64,000 nucleotides of DNA, from positions 1-64,000 of the forward strand of contig JACRHC010000033.1 in NCBI GenBank assembly GCA_016217675.1, given 5' to 3'. A program made the translations under genes and the position numbers. The notes beneath the pieces were generated by a model. That model worked only from the letters and a program-made list of their open reading frames with translations, did not search any database and had not been told where the DNA came from. Positions 55,512 through 64,000 of this stretch are shown here, piece after piece. How positions within the stretch are numbered: position 1 is the first letter of the stretch; every line of letters begins with the position of its first letter. The stretch comes from Nitrospirota bacterium (GTDB lineage Bacteria > Nitrospirota > Thermodesulfovibrionia > Thermodesulfovibrionales > UBA6898).

Positions 55512-56477
55512 CTATGCGAGCCTTTGAGACCATTCGAGCAATGAAACAGCCTTTTGCCGAAGAGAAACGTCCTCAGCCTGCTCCAGAATGTGAAGAGCCA
55601 GGGACTTAATCTGGGCGGCTGCGCGTGTCTTGAGCGCCCTCGCTGCAACAGAGCTCACCGGGAACAGGCATGAAAGTGCCTCGGCAAAAATCTCTTCATC
55701 CCAGGCGTCCATAATTTCTAAGGCCCACTGATAACAAAGCAGGGCTCCGGGCGCGGGGGTCTTCCGCAGCTGCTCCTCTGCTGTCCTCAACGCCTCGTTG
55801 ACCTTGAGCTGCATGCCTGCCAACCGGTCGATTATATCGGCTGCCACAGCCGTCCCCTCAAGCTTGTTGCGAAAAAAAGAGAGCAGGTTCGACATATTCC
55901 CTTCGTTCAGCGCGCGGTCGAGCCAAAACTTCATTTCATCTGTCCCTTCCGGAGAAACTCCGGCCAGACCAAGATAGAATTCCGCAGTCCGCGTTCTCAG
56001 GCCAATAGCCCTGAGCAGGGCATCCTGAAGCCGGTCTCCAACCCCACCCTCCGGAAGATATGCATTTTCGAGCCAGCATTTGTAGAAGCTCTGCAATGAA
56101 TCTATTACGCCGGTTGATCTGGGAAGTTTGGGCATATAGCTGTTGGCCCCAAGCGCATAGGCTGTATTGATTACTCCAGGGGATGCCTCACTGGAAAGAA
56201 CAATGACCGGCGTCCTGCGCCAGAAAGAACTGGTCTTCACCTCCCTGATCAGATCCAGCCCTGTCCCATCAGGCAGCTGCATGGCAGAGATGATCAGACC
56301 AAGCGCTTCATGCACTTTTTCTCTTTCCCTCAGCAGGTCCAGCGCTTCCCGCACAGATGCCGCAGTAAGCATGGCACCGGGGAATCCAAAACTGGTAAAG
56401 GCCTCACGAACGAGTCCGGATACTATGTGGTCGTCCTCTACATGCAGTATAGTCAATTCTTTGGCGTTCAGATTCAC
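55512..56477 (-). CDS. Pseudo-receiver protein with helical C-terminal domain
   Basis: In this 321-residue protein, residues 1-130 form a receiver fold (LHVEDDHIVSGLV with Asp15/Asp16, and a lysine in SYMPKLPRS). The usual phospho-acceptor aspartate is Ala65 in LIISAMQLPDGTGLDL, where most homologues read SDxQLPDG, so it should not be phosphorylated. The remaining 190 residues are predicted helical and rich in alanine and leucine, without a recognised domain. It is driven by promoter P3, which has the same operator as the porin and sulfatase operons. It could act as a phosphate-independent adaptor or antagonist of the NarL-type system. Confidence 0.75.
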   Translation of the reverse strand: MNLNAKELTILHVEDDHIVSGLVREAFTSFGFPGAMLTAASVREALDLLREREKVHEALGLIISAMQLPDGTGLDLIREVKTSSFWRRTPVIVLSSEASPGVINTAYALGANSYMPKLPRSTGVIDSLQSFYKCWLENAYLPEGGVGDRLQDALLRAIGLRTRTAEFYLGLAGVSPEGTDEMKFWLDRALNEGNMSNLLSFFRNKLEGTAVAADIIDRLAGMQLKVNEALRTAEEQLRKTPAPGALLCYQWALEIMDAWDEEIFAEALSCLFPVSSVAARALKTRAAAQIKSLALHILEQAEDVSLRQKAVSLLEWSQRLA

Positions 56478-56534
56478 CGGATGCGTCTCCTCGGCCGGAC
56501 AGAACAGCTGACGATAAGGATAACCGGTCCGTGT

Positions 56535-56584
56535 ATTATTTATATCAGGTGAGCCATACGAAAGGAACTCGTAAAATTACCAGT
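56535..56584 (-). promoter_or_regulatory. NarL-type operator and promoter P3 of the pseudo-receiver gene
   Basis: On the minus strand ACTGGTAATTTTACGAGT (56584-56567) lies exactly 19 bases before TGATATAAATAAT (56547-56535), an extended -10. It is next to the stop of the NarL-type regulator gene. Confidence 0.7.
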
Positions 56585-56603
56585 CTCATTACCCTGACAG
56601 AAA

Positions 56604-57287
56604 TTATTTCCCGTCGGAAGTGCCGTAGGGATTAATTGGCGGGATGAAGGATTGACCGGTAATCCCATGCCTGATCGCATATTGGATCAGATCAGCAGTA
56701 GTCTTCAGGCCAAGGTCATCCATTATCCGGTATTTGTGGAATTCTACTGTCCTCGGTGAGATATTGAGAATAGCAGCGATTTCCTTGGCAGCGCAGCCTT
56801 CGGCAAGCAGCTGCAGGACTTCCCTCTGACGAGGGGTAAGCCTTATAAGCTCGTCCCGGTGATTAGGCCTTTCTCTATGGAATTGCATAAGTTCGCCGGC
56901 AATCAAAGGCGTTACATAGGTTTTCCCCCTCAAAGCGCTCTGAATGGCAGTGACAAGTTCTGACGGCGCCGAGTGTTTGAGGACATATCCCAAGGCCCCT
57001 GCTTCAAAGGCGCTTGCCGCATAGGTCACATCAGGGTGCATGGTCAGGAAGACGACCTTGATATCCTTATGAGTTTTTTTGATCTGACGGACAGCGTCAA
57101 TGCCATTTAAAAGAGGCATCGAGACGTCTGCCACGATCACATCAGGCCGCAACTTTTCCGCAGCCGCAAGCAGCGCGCGGCCGTCCTCAACGATCCCGAC
57201 GAGTTCGAATTCAGGTTCCAGAAGGCTCCGGAGACCCTCGGCAACGATCCGGTGATCATCTGCAAGAAGAATGCGCGGTCTCTTCAC
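56604..57287 (-). CDS. NarL/FixJ-family response regulator
   Basis: The 227-residue regulator has an intact receiver (ADDH at 9-12, phospho-acceptor Asp54 in VIVADVSMPLLNG, and the lysine in GYVLKHSAPSEL). A LuxR-type helix-turn-helix follows (about 148-205; LTPRQREVLQLLAEGCAAKEIAAILNISPRTVEFHKYRIMDDLGL). It overlaps the start-coupled histidine kinase upstream by four bases. The three P1-P3 promoters carry a short palindrome of the kind such regulators bind, with P3 directly downstream, so I infer that it activates them. Confidence 0.93.
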   Translation of the reverse strand: MKRPRILLADDHRIVAEGLRSLLEPEFELVGIVEDGRALLAAAEKLRPDVIVADVSMPLLNGIDAVRQIKKTHKDIKVVFLTMHPDVTYAASAFEAGALGYVLKHSAPSELVTAIQSALRGKTYVTPLIAGELMQFHRERPNHRDELIRLTPRQREVLQLLAEGCAAKEIAAILNISPRTVEFHKYRIMDDLGLKTTADLIQYAIRHGITGQSFIPPINPYGTSDGK

Positions 57288-59404
57288 GCACTGCTCCCTG
57301 CAAGAGGCACGCAGACGTTGATCACCGTGCCATTTCCGGGCTGAGATTCTATTGAGTATTCTCCCCCTACAAGAGAGACCCGCTCCCGCATACTGGAAAG
57401 GCCGAGGCCGGGCCTATGCCGAACTTCGGCAGGATCGAAGCCGACGCCGTTATCCGCGATTGTAAGACAGATACCGTCCTCCGTGCCCCTGAGAAATATC
57501 TCGGCATCCCTGGCGTTCGAATGACGGACAATATTTTTCAGGCCTTCCTGCACTATGCGGTACAGGCAGAGGGCAGCATCTTTGGGAATCGCCGCAGAGA
57601 CTTCGAAGAACTCAAATACGATCTCAAAGTTATCCCTCCTCATGAGGGTTGCACACTCGGATTCGATCGCGCGGACAAGCCCTAAATCGTCAAGGATGGT
57701 GGGATGAAGCTGGCGGGAGATGGCGTGGACATCTTCAGACACCCTGATAAGCTGGTCTTTTATCTGAGAGACCTTCCGACACGCTTCGGGCAATTTGCCC
57801 AGTTCGACCTCAAGTTTACCAGCCCCGATCGCAAGCACAGCCAGCCGCTGCGTCAGATCATCATGGAGTTCCCGTGACAGTCTGCGCAGCTCTTCTTCCT
57901 GGGCAGAGATCAGCCTGCCCGCAAGCCGCTGGCGCTCGGTGATATCACGAAAAGACCATACCCGTCCCATGACCCATTCCGGCAGAAAGATCGGTCGGGA
58001 GTAGCGTTCGAATATGCGTCCATCCTTAAAATGCAGCAGATCTATGTCCTCGGCGTATGAATCGTAGAGAGCCCGCACTTTGCTCAGAAAGTCCGCCGGT
58101 TTGGACAGCTGTCCCATCACATGCGACAAAAGGGTATTATCGTCAGCGTCGGGCCCCAGTTCAGCGGGGATGCGCCACATTTCGTTAAACCTGGAGTTCC
58201 GAATAATCACCCGCCCGGTGCTGTCAACACCGAGGATGCCGTCAGCGGTCGACTCCAGAACTCCGCGAAGCCGGTTTTCGCTCTCCCGCAGTTCTTCTTC
58301 TATCCTCTTCTGGTTCGTAATATCAATGGCCACGCCCATCATATGGCGGACTGGATACGCGGCAACAGGATGGGGCCGACGCCTGGCAAGGATCCAGCTA
58401 ACGCTCATGTCAGGGCGCACGATTCTGTATTCGGTACTGGTTTCGATTCCCGACTGCATGGTTTCTTCCCAATCCCGGAGAAGCCCCGCACGATCGGCTG
58501 GATGAACGACATTTAAAAAGTCCTCAGCACATATCTTTCTGTCCTTTGCAAACCCAAAAAATTCCCTGGCCTTATCAGTAATCCGGATGCAGCCTGAGTC
58601 CATATCCAGGTCCCACAAGATCGCCCCGACTGAATCGGCCGCAAGTGTCAGGCGCGTCTCGCTTTCGCGGAGGTCGTCGGCCAACTGCGCGGCCCGTTGT
58701 GCCTCCCCGCTTATTTCGTAAGCCATCACAGCGACAATAGCCATGAAAAAGAAACTCGCCGTGAGCGGCCAGTGGACAATTTCCCAAAGCACCAGTAACG
58801 CCTGCACTGTTCCGGCCAGCACAAAAAACACAATGCTGCCACCATTTACCAAAGCCAATCGACGGTCGCCCCGGCGCCAGACGGTGATCGTAGCGTCCGC
58901 GACAAATACAACAAACAACACCAGACTCAGTTGACCGACGAGCATCCAGGGATTCGCCACCCCCTCGGCAACTGAGACGGATTCGCCAAAGAACGGGATA
59001 TGCCGCAGACCGGTGACCTCGCGGTAGTTGAGGTTCTGCCCTACCAAAAAGTTGAGCAGCAGCGAGCACGTCCTCAGGACGCAAACCGCCCAAGCGAGCC
59101 AGTGCCGGCCAGCCCGAAGGTAAATGAGCACGAAGCCGACCAGCGCCACGATAATTGCCAGGACTGGTACATGGAGCCAGCGCAGCGCCGTGGCAAATTG
59201 CTCGGGCGTCTCCGCCCGCATCATCCAAAGCTCGCAGAACGCCAAACCGGCAGTTCCGACTGCCGTCAGGGAAAAGAACAGATTGTCCCACGCCGTGCGC
59301 TTCCTGCACCAGGTAAGCAAATGGATCGCCGCCAGCGTGAGACAAGCCGAGGCGACCATGGACCAGATGATGGTGACTAAATTCATGGTATGTTGAAACT
59401 CCAT
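57284..59404 (-). CDS. Membrane sensor histidine kinase, NarX/DegS type
   Basis: The 706-residue protein has about seven membrane helices in the first 245 residues, then two PAS domains (about 250-370 and 375-490), and a HisKA_3 domain with the phospho-histidine in RRLSRELHDDLTQRLAVLAIG. A HATPase domain follows (NIVRHSNARDAEI, DNGVGFD, GLGLSSMRERV). It pairs with the NarL-type regulator by a four-base overlap. A multi-helix N-terminus suggests an intramembrane or redox/ligand signal; no specific ligand motif is visible. Confidence 0.93.
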   Translation of the reverse strand: MEFQHTMNLVTIIWSMVASACLTLAAIHLLTWCRKRTAWDNLFFSLTAVGTAGLAFCELWMMRAETPEQFATALRWLHVPVLAIIVALVGFVLIYLRAGRHWLAWAVCVLRTCSLLLNFLVGQNLNYREVTGLRHIPFFGESVSVAEGVANPWMLVGQLSLVLFVVFVADATITVWRRGDRRLALVNGGSIVFFVLAGTVQALLVLWEIVHWPLTASFFFMAIVAVMAYEISGEAQRAAQLADDLRESETRLTLAADSVGAILWDLDMDSGCIRITDKAREFFGFAKDRKICAEDFLNVVHPADRAGLLRDWEETMQSGIETSTEYRIVRPDMSVSWILARRRPHPVAAYPVRHMMGVAIDITNQKRIEEELRESENRLRGVLESTADGILGVDSTGRVIIRNSRFNEMWRIPAELGPDADDNTLLSHVMGQLSKPADFLSKVRALYDSYAEDIDLLHFKDGRIFERYSRPIFLPEWVMGRVWSFRDITERQRLAGRLISAQEEELRRLSRELHDDLTQRLAVLAIGAGKLEVELGKLPEACRKVSQIKDQLIRVSEDVHAISRQLHPTILDDLGLVRAIESECATLMRRDNFEIVFEFFEVSAAIPKDAALCLYRIVQEGLKNIVRHSNARDAEIFLRGTEDGICLTIADNGVGFDPAEVRHRPGLGLSSMRERVSLVGGEYSIESQPGNGTVINVCVPLAGSSA

Positions 59405-59475
59405 CTGCTATTCCCGGGCATGGCTGAAATTATAACACTCCAGAGGAATTTATTAGCTCTCAAGTAATATCCACT

Positions 59476-59581
59476 ACCCTTTGACAGGCTTCCCCACAAG
59501 GGGGACAAGCAGGGTGACCGGCAGGGTGAGCCTTCGGCATGAGCTCAGTCAAACACCTGTCGAACCATGGGAACACTATTT
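59476..59581. repeat. Family C repeat, variant copy
   Basis: It shares CCTGTCGAACCATG and ACACTATT with the copy at 37856-37952, plus CCCTTTGACAGGCT and GGGTGACCGG. It has an extra GCTTCCCCACAAGGGGGAC hairpin. It lies just past the AsmA gene and upstream of the kinase gene. Confidence 0.65.
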
Positions 59582-59605
59582 CCGCTCTGCTGCGTTATCT
59601 TTCCG

Positions 59606-62600
59606 TCATTCCCGTTTTTCTTTCGGAAAGAGGGGTGACAGTATTTTCACCGGCAGGTTCAAGGTGCGCTTCATCATGTTTGCAAGATTTGAAACAGCAG
59701 CTGAAGGAGAGAGGTAGGTAACCTGCGGGTCAGCCGGGGTTCCGGTCACCTTCACAGGAACCGAAATCAATGAACCGCTGATCACATCGCCAATAAGAGG
59801 GATATACCGGACAATCTTATTCACCTGCCTGAGCGGGGCGACCATGACATTCAGGTCGAGCCGGTTTTCAACGAGATTCAGAGAGCCTTGTGCTACGACC
59901 CCTAAGACAGTACTGTCAATAGTGGCTTCATCGAGAACAAGGTACCCTTTGCCGACTGAAGCAGTGACCTTGAGCAGGTCATAAGAGAGCTCGCTCTTAT
60001 CAAGATCAGGCATCTGGCCCCTGAGTTCCTCTCCCTTGTTCAGAAAATCAAAGACTGTATCCAGTGTCTTGTAGCGAGAGATGGTCCCCTTTTTTGCGAT
60101 AAATTCAACCTTCCCCTCAACGACCTTCTTAAGATCCTCAGCCCTGCCCAGACTATGCAGACGGCCCTTGAGCGTAAACAGACCAGTAGCATCGCTTTTC
60201 CCCTTCGACAGACAGAGAATGGTCGGCTTCAGTTCCTGATCTGTTGCATCGAAACGGAGATCCATCCCCATTTCTGAAGCGGCTTCATCAGCTGAGAGAC
60301 TGATATCACCGGTCATCCTGACGCCGCACGGGCTGGACTCCCGGACCCTGATGTCCGTCCTGTCGGTATTCATCACAATGTCGGCATGGAACGGCGCGAC
60401 TTGAAAGCCGTAATAGTCGAGAGAGCCTGTTTTCAGCCTGACAACGCCCTGAACCTTCTGCGGCTTTCGTTTCGTTTTTGATTGTCTTTCAGCTTTCGCG
60501 ATGTCGCCCTCGGGCTTCACAACGTCGTCCCACAGGATATGGTCAGAAGAAAGATCCATATCCACGAGCAAGCCTCCGGCATTCGCTGTAATGTTCCCCT
60601 TCATAGAGAATGCGTTAGCGCCGAGCCTTAGCCGGGCAGAATCAACGAGGACGCTTCCCTTGTCAGCGCTCAGTGACGCTGAATCGATCGTAAGCGGCAT
60701 TTCCTTCTTCCAGGGCAGAACGATCTTTTCACCCCCCAGCCTGCCCTGGGCGATGATACCAGAGGGGTCCCCTTCGTTGAACCCGACAGTGAAATCGCCC
60801 TGGAGCATGCCGCCCTGTACCTGCGGGACAGCGATGAGGCTGGCTGCCGTATCTGTAGAGAGTCTGCCTTTGAAGCTCAGCTGCTTTTTCTTTTCCTGAA
60901 GATCAATTCTGAACGATGCCTTTGATACGGTATCAGCCACATCGAGTCTGCTGATCGTCAGATGGTCCTGGTCCTTTGCAAGCTCCATCACGACAGACTG
61001 TCCGGCAGCGGTCTTCATAGCTCCCTGGAATGCCATGTCTCCCCTTTCCTGCCAGGTCAGACGGGCGGCTGAAGCAGAAATCGTCTGGTCAGTCCTAATG
61101 TATTGAGGAATACTGAAAGCGTTTTTTATCCATTGCAACGCCTTTGGTCCAACTGTCCCTGAAAACCGGATATCACCCTTGCTCGTACTCTGAAGCGACG
61201 TAATGAGAGAACCTGAAACCAGAGAGGAAGCATCAAGGAAGTTAGTATTGGCATCTGAGAAAGTGAGCTGACCCATCCGGGCTTCAAACTTGCCGCTATT
61301 CACATGCAGGGCATCGGGCAACAGCGGCGTATGTATTATCAGTTTTTCTGCTGAACCGTACAGTTTGAAGTTCCAGGTCTGCGAATCCATTACCAGCCCC
61401 TGAAATGTCAGGGAAGAAAAATTAAGCCTGCCGCTGAGCGAACCGATCTTGCGGAGCGGCTCGCTCAGTTTTTCATAAGACGAAAGCCAGCGATGCACCT
61501 CAGCCGTGTCAATGCCTGCTTGGCCCGACAGGATAGTAAGATGGGTTTTGTCGCCTGTCCGAAGCTGCGCATCCAGGCCTGCGAAGAAAGATTTCCCTGC
61601 GGCAGCGTCAAGGCCTTTTACCGCAGCACCCTGTTCATCATACGAGAAACGACCCTTCCTGATCTCAAGAGGATAGGGAATCCTGTCATACTCAGAGATA
61701 AAATTCATGGCTTTTATGTCAATCCTGGGAAATACGCGGGCAAGACTTTCGCCAAGCACCAGTCTGCCTTCAGCCTTGCCGTTTATTGAGCGAACATGCT
61801 CCAACTCCTCCAGGAACTCTTTGTTCTTGACGAATTTTCTCAAAATAGCATGGACATCTGTCATGTCAGCAGAGACTGCTGCATCTGCATGAAGCAGAGC
61901 ATCCTTCCCTTTAAGGCCAATCCTGAGCATCCCGTCACTGATCCGCGAATGCATGATCTCACCCTTCAGATTATGGCCCAGCAGAATGCCTTCAGTTATA
62001 TCACAATCTCCGCTGACACCCCTGAACATCAGATCAAGACCGGAAATCACGACCGCGCCCTTATTCAGCCTTCCTTTGATCTTTATGTTCGCTGCTCTTC
62101 CCAAGTCCCCAGGAGAACTACCGGTGCTCTGAAAAGAGATCTGTTCAATATTACCGCCCCTGAGAATATCAAAGATATTCTTCACTACAGGGATATCACC
62201 TGACAGGTCAAGGGCCGCCCTCCTCACTGGATCAATATCCAGATCCTTTCCTTTTGCCTCAAGGCTGATCATAGGGGCAACGGGATTGACCCTCAATACA
62301 GCAGATATGGAAAGGCCGGGGTCTTTACTGTTCAGCCTGTTAACGGTAAGCAGAACTCCTTCTTTCGTATTTGCCAGATCAAGACTTAGCCCGATCTCCT
62401 TAAATGATACAGGCGATCTATTGAGTCTCTCAAGAATGATACTCCCATGATCTACCCTGAGCCTGATCTCGGTTGAACCGAGTGAGAGTGAACGCAGTAA
62501 TGCAGCGATCTCCTCAAGAGACTTTACTTTGTCATCTGTTTTGGCAGGAATACGAAGGGTAAGGGATGGCCCATTGATCTGTATCTTCGCAAGCCTCACC

Positions 62601-62914
62601 TCGCCACGGAACAGAGGACCTAACTCAGGAAAGACCGTGACTGTCCTGATCGTTCCGCTCACTTTTTCCGGAATATTCAGGCTTACATTCCGAATAATTA
62701 CGCGCGGAAGCGGAAAAAGTGATATATCAGCGTCCTGGAAAGTGACTGTGCCGGAGATCTTCTGAGAAAGAAGATGCACGATCTTTTCCCTGACCATTTC
62801 CTTGTTTATGAGCCGCGGCAGGAGTAATAATGCAGCAGCAACAGCAAGGAGCAGGACCGCACCTGTTCCCATGCATAACCATCTGATTCGCTTCTTATTT
62901 CCGATAAAAGGCAT
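59606..62914 (-). CDS. AsmA-family envelope protein
   Basis: The 1102-residue protein has one N-terminal membrane anchor (LCMGTGAVLLLAVAAALLLLP, about 13-33). A long beta-rich periplasmic part follows with AsmA-type blocks: FQDADISLFPLPRVIIRNVSL and VFPELGPLFRGEVRLAKIQI near the start, and the conserved AsmA C-terminal GSLNLVENRLDLNVMVAPLRQVNKIVRYIPLIGDV at about 1035-1070. AsmA/TamB/YhdP proteins form bridge-like grooves that help move phospholipids between the membranes. No strong ribosome site is seen before ATG 62914. Confidence 0.88.
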   Translation of the reverse strand: MPFIGNKKRIRWLCMGTGAVLLLAVAAALLLLPRLINKEMVREKIVHLLSQKISGTVTFQDADISLFPLPRVIIRNVSLNIPEKVSGTIRTVTVFPELGPLFRGEVRLAKIQINGPSLTLRIPAKTDDKVKSLEEIAALLRSLSLGSTEIRLRVDHGSIILERLNRSPVSFKEIGLSLDLANTKEGVLLTVNRLNSKDPGLSISAVLRVNPVAPMISLEAKGKDLDIDPVRRAALDLSGDIPVVKNIFDILRGGNIEQISFQSTGSSPGDLGRAANIKIKGRLNKGAVVISGLDLMFRGVSGDCDITEGILLGHNLKGEIMHSRISDGMLRIGLKGKDALLHADAAVSADMTDVHAILRKFVKNKEFLEELEHVRSINGKAEGRLVLGESLARVFPRIDIKAMNFISEYDRIPYPLEIRKGRFSYDEQGAAVKGLDAAAGKSFFAGLDAQLRTGDKTHLTILSGQAGIDTAEVHRWLSSYEKLSEPLRKIGSLSGRLNFSSLTFQGLVMDSQTWNFKLYGSAEKLIIHTPLLPDALHVNSGKFEARMGQLTFSDANTNFLDASSLVSGSLITSLQSTSKGDIRFSGTVGPKALQWIKNAFSIPQYIRTDQTISASAARLTWQERGDMAFQGAMKTAAGQSVVMELAKDQDHLTISRLDVADTVSKASFRIDLQEKKKQLSFKGRLSTDTAASLIAVPQVQGGMLQGDFTVGFNEGDPSGIIAQGRLGGEKIVLPWKKEMPLTIDSASLSADKGSVLVDSARLRLGANAFSMKGNITANAGGLLVDMDLSSDHILWDDVVKPEGDIAKAERQSKTKRKPQKVQGVVRLKTGSLDYYGFQVAPFHADIVMNTDRTDIRVRESSPCGVRMTGDISLSADEAASEMGMDLRFDATDQELKPTILCLSKGKSDATGLFTLKGRLHSLGRAEDLKKVVEGKVEFIAKKGTISRYKTLDTVFDFLNKGEELRGQMPDLDKSELSYDLLKVTASVGKGYLVLDEATIDSTVLGVVAQGSLNLVENRLDLNVMVAPLRQVNKIVRYIPLIGDVISGSLISVPVKVTGTPADPQVTYLSPSAAVSNLANMMKRTLNLPVKILSPLFPKEKRE

Positions 62915-62934
62915 GAAGGGTCTTTATTACAGGA

Positions 62935-63267
62935 TCAGGAGGAGATCCTGTCAATTAGGGCCTTGGATGATTTTACAAAACAGACACCCTCCGGCAAACT
63001 GCAATTACCCGCCTTCTTCTGACCAACAGCATCTTGAAGAGGGGTAAGTTCTGCGATCATCCTATTTATATCAGCAACCATGGCGTTCTCCTTTGGAAGA
63101 CCGGGCATATCAGCGGCATGCGCCTGCATAAACTCATCTGCCCCGCCCCTTACATCGCGCACGCTGTTTGTGAATGCCTTACAGGCACTACAGAGAGGGT
63201 CATGCTGCTGATTTGCGAGCAGACCCGCAATAAAGTGGTAATAACGCAGTCTGGCTGAAATATCCAT
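62935..63267 (-). CDS. Protein of unknown function, four cysteines
   Basis: The 110-residue protein is mainly helical and has no signal peptide. It has a CSAC pair (residues 26-29) after LLANQQHDPLCSACKAF and two further cysteines (in NCSLPEGVC). The stretch DEFMQAHAADMPGLPKENAMVADINRMIAELTPLQ may bind a partner. I recognise no family. AGAGG lies upstream of the ATG, at a rather long distance. It is 20 bases from the AsmA gene in the same direction. Confidence 0.65.
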   Translation of the reverse strand: MDISARLRYYHFIAGLLANQQHDPLCSACKAFTNSVRDVRGGADEFMQAHAADMPGLPKENAMVADINRMIAELTPLQDAVGQKKAGNCSLPEGVCFVKSSKALIDRISS

Positions 63268-63431
63268 GATATGATCATCCTCTCAACTACAAGATAGGCT
63301 GCTGATTTATTCAATTATAGAATGTTTAATACCCGGATTGCAGATATTTTGGTTTCAGAATGTTTGCCTGTATCAGAACAGTGAATATGCTAAAATGTAT
63401 CCAATTCTTTATCGCCACACTGCACATGCAT

Positions 63432-63992
63432 ATGAAAAAAGAGAATACACAACATACGGTTCAGGACACCTTCACCGAAAACAACATTGACAACATACGG
63501 AAGGCGATTGCCCAGGGCAAGAATATCCTGATATGCGGTGTTGAAGGAGTCGGCAAGATCACCAATACGGTCCAGGCTGTCAAGGATGCCACCAATGTCT
63601 ATTACCTTGGTAATCCCCTTGACTATGAAGGCAAGATGCGGCCCGGCAGTTATGAGAAGTACCTCAAGTACATCCACTCACTGAAAAAAGACATCAAGAT
63701 CATCGAGGACATTGAGGGCTTTTTTACGATCACCCAGCCAATCATCCTGATCATTGATGAAGTCTACGGCAGGAACGAAGCTGAGTACGCCCAGATCAGC
63801 AGACTGCTGGACATGAAGAACATCCAGGTCATACAGATCACCGGATGCATCAAGAACATGAAGCGCCTTATTGACAAGATCGACTTTATCCTCGAACTGC
63901 ATATCGAGGGGGCCTTCTCTGTAGAAAAGGACCTTGCTCAGGCGATCTGCAGAATTTTAGGCAAGGAAAAACCGGTCAATAAGCTCTTTTAA
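63432..63992 (+). CDS. P-loop NTPase-like protein with a modified Walker A
   Basis: The protein has 186 residues, counted from ATG 63432 (MKKENTQ); in-frame ATGs at 63426 and 63360 are alternatives, and no clear ribosome site distinguishes them. A nucleotide-binding pattern is visible: GVEGVGKIT at 36-44, where the usual Ser/Thr after the lysine is Ile, and a Walker B-type IILIIDEVYG. The middle has YLGNPLDYEGKMRPGSYEKY. It resembles AAA-like ATPase cores that have lost normal magnesium coordination, so ATP binding is possible but hydrolysis is doubtful. Function unknown. Confidence 0.6.
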   Translation: MKKENTQHTVQDTFTENNIDNIRKAIAQGKNILICGVEGVGKITNTVQAVKDATNVYYLGNPLDYEGKMRPGSYEKYLKYIHSLKKDIKIIEDIEGFFTITQPIILIIDEVYGRNEAEYAQISRLLDMKNIQVIQITGCIKNMKRLIDKIDFILELHIEGAFSVEKDLAQAICRILGKEKPVNKLF

Positions 63993-64000
63993 AAAAAAAG

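Noticed and set aside
58575-59345. 256-residue minus-strand frame inside the histidine kinase gene
   Set aside because: Out of frame with the kinase membrane domain; glycine- and arginine-rich, with no domain.

Overview
The window is a 64 kb stretch of a Gram-negative bacterial chromosome, with no rRNA, tRNA, CRISPR array or complete insertion sequence that I can see. Outer-membrane porins, a BamA-like barrel protein, an AsmA-family protein and lipoproteins show a double membrane. A TusA/DsrE pair, DUF1858 and DUF362-ferredoxin proteins, an anaerobic-type sulfatase maturase and many PAS histidine kinases suggest an anaerobic or facultative sulfur-cycle bacterium. Nitrospirota (Thermodesulfovibrio-like) or a deltaproteobacterial lineage fits best. 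This placement is inferred from gene content only.

Layout. 0-11 kb holds housekeeping and redox genes: a partial HTH-nucleotidyltransferase, dsrE-tusA, nfo, DUF1858 plus a 41-residue Cys-rich protein, a GT39 glycosyltransferase, a small haem-copper-oxidase-like membrane protein, a Crp/Fnr regulator, DUF362, rsmI, nadE and trmJ. 11.3-17.6 kb is a four-gene sensory operon (PAS/GAF sensor, histidine kinase, response regulator, hybrid kinase). 17.9-19.8 kb holds two toxin-antitoxin pairs (VapBC-like and DUF1778/GNAT). 20.1-24.7 kb is an exported wall-polysaccharide operon ending in a beta-lactamase-NamZ fusion. 24.7-36 kb, all on the minus strand, is an envelope island of eleven exported proteins. 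36.3-43.5 kb is a block of inner-membrane proteins (DUF202, DUF1622, CPA1 antiporter, SulP, PsiE and others). 43.5-54 kb has DUF1254/DUF1214 proteins, a porin-like protein, an ATPase, and an arylsulfatase with its radical-SAM maturase and a receiver protein. 54.3-59.4 kb has a Fic protein, a receiver lacking its phospho-acceptor and a NarL-type two-component system. 59.6-64 kb has an AsmA protein, an unknown protein and a P-loop protein.

The most interesting signals are regulatory and repetitive. (1) Three minus-strand promoters, upstream of the OprB porin, of the sulfatase/maturase operon and of the pseudo-receiver gene, share an inverted repeat built on GTAATTTTACGAGT. It lies exactly 19 bases before a TGATAWAAATAAY element. 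The NarL-type regulator beside one of them is the obvious candidate binder. (2) Two promoters flanking the Crp/Fnr gene region share TATGACYTTCATCATA exactly 21 bases before the -10, centred near -41.5. (3) A GC-rich palindromic repeat family has inserted in frame, in the same reading frame, into both trmJ and the sulfatase maturase. Two other copies flank 7.7 kb in inverted orientation. (4) A third DUF1254 gene survives only as its first and last codons, joined by an internal deletion. Several accessory genes appear to have leaderless or almost leaderless promoters, unlike the strong Shine-Dalgarno sites of most neighbours.
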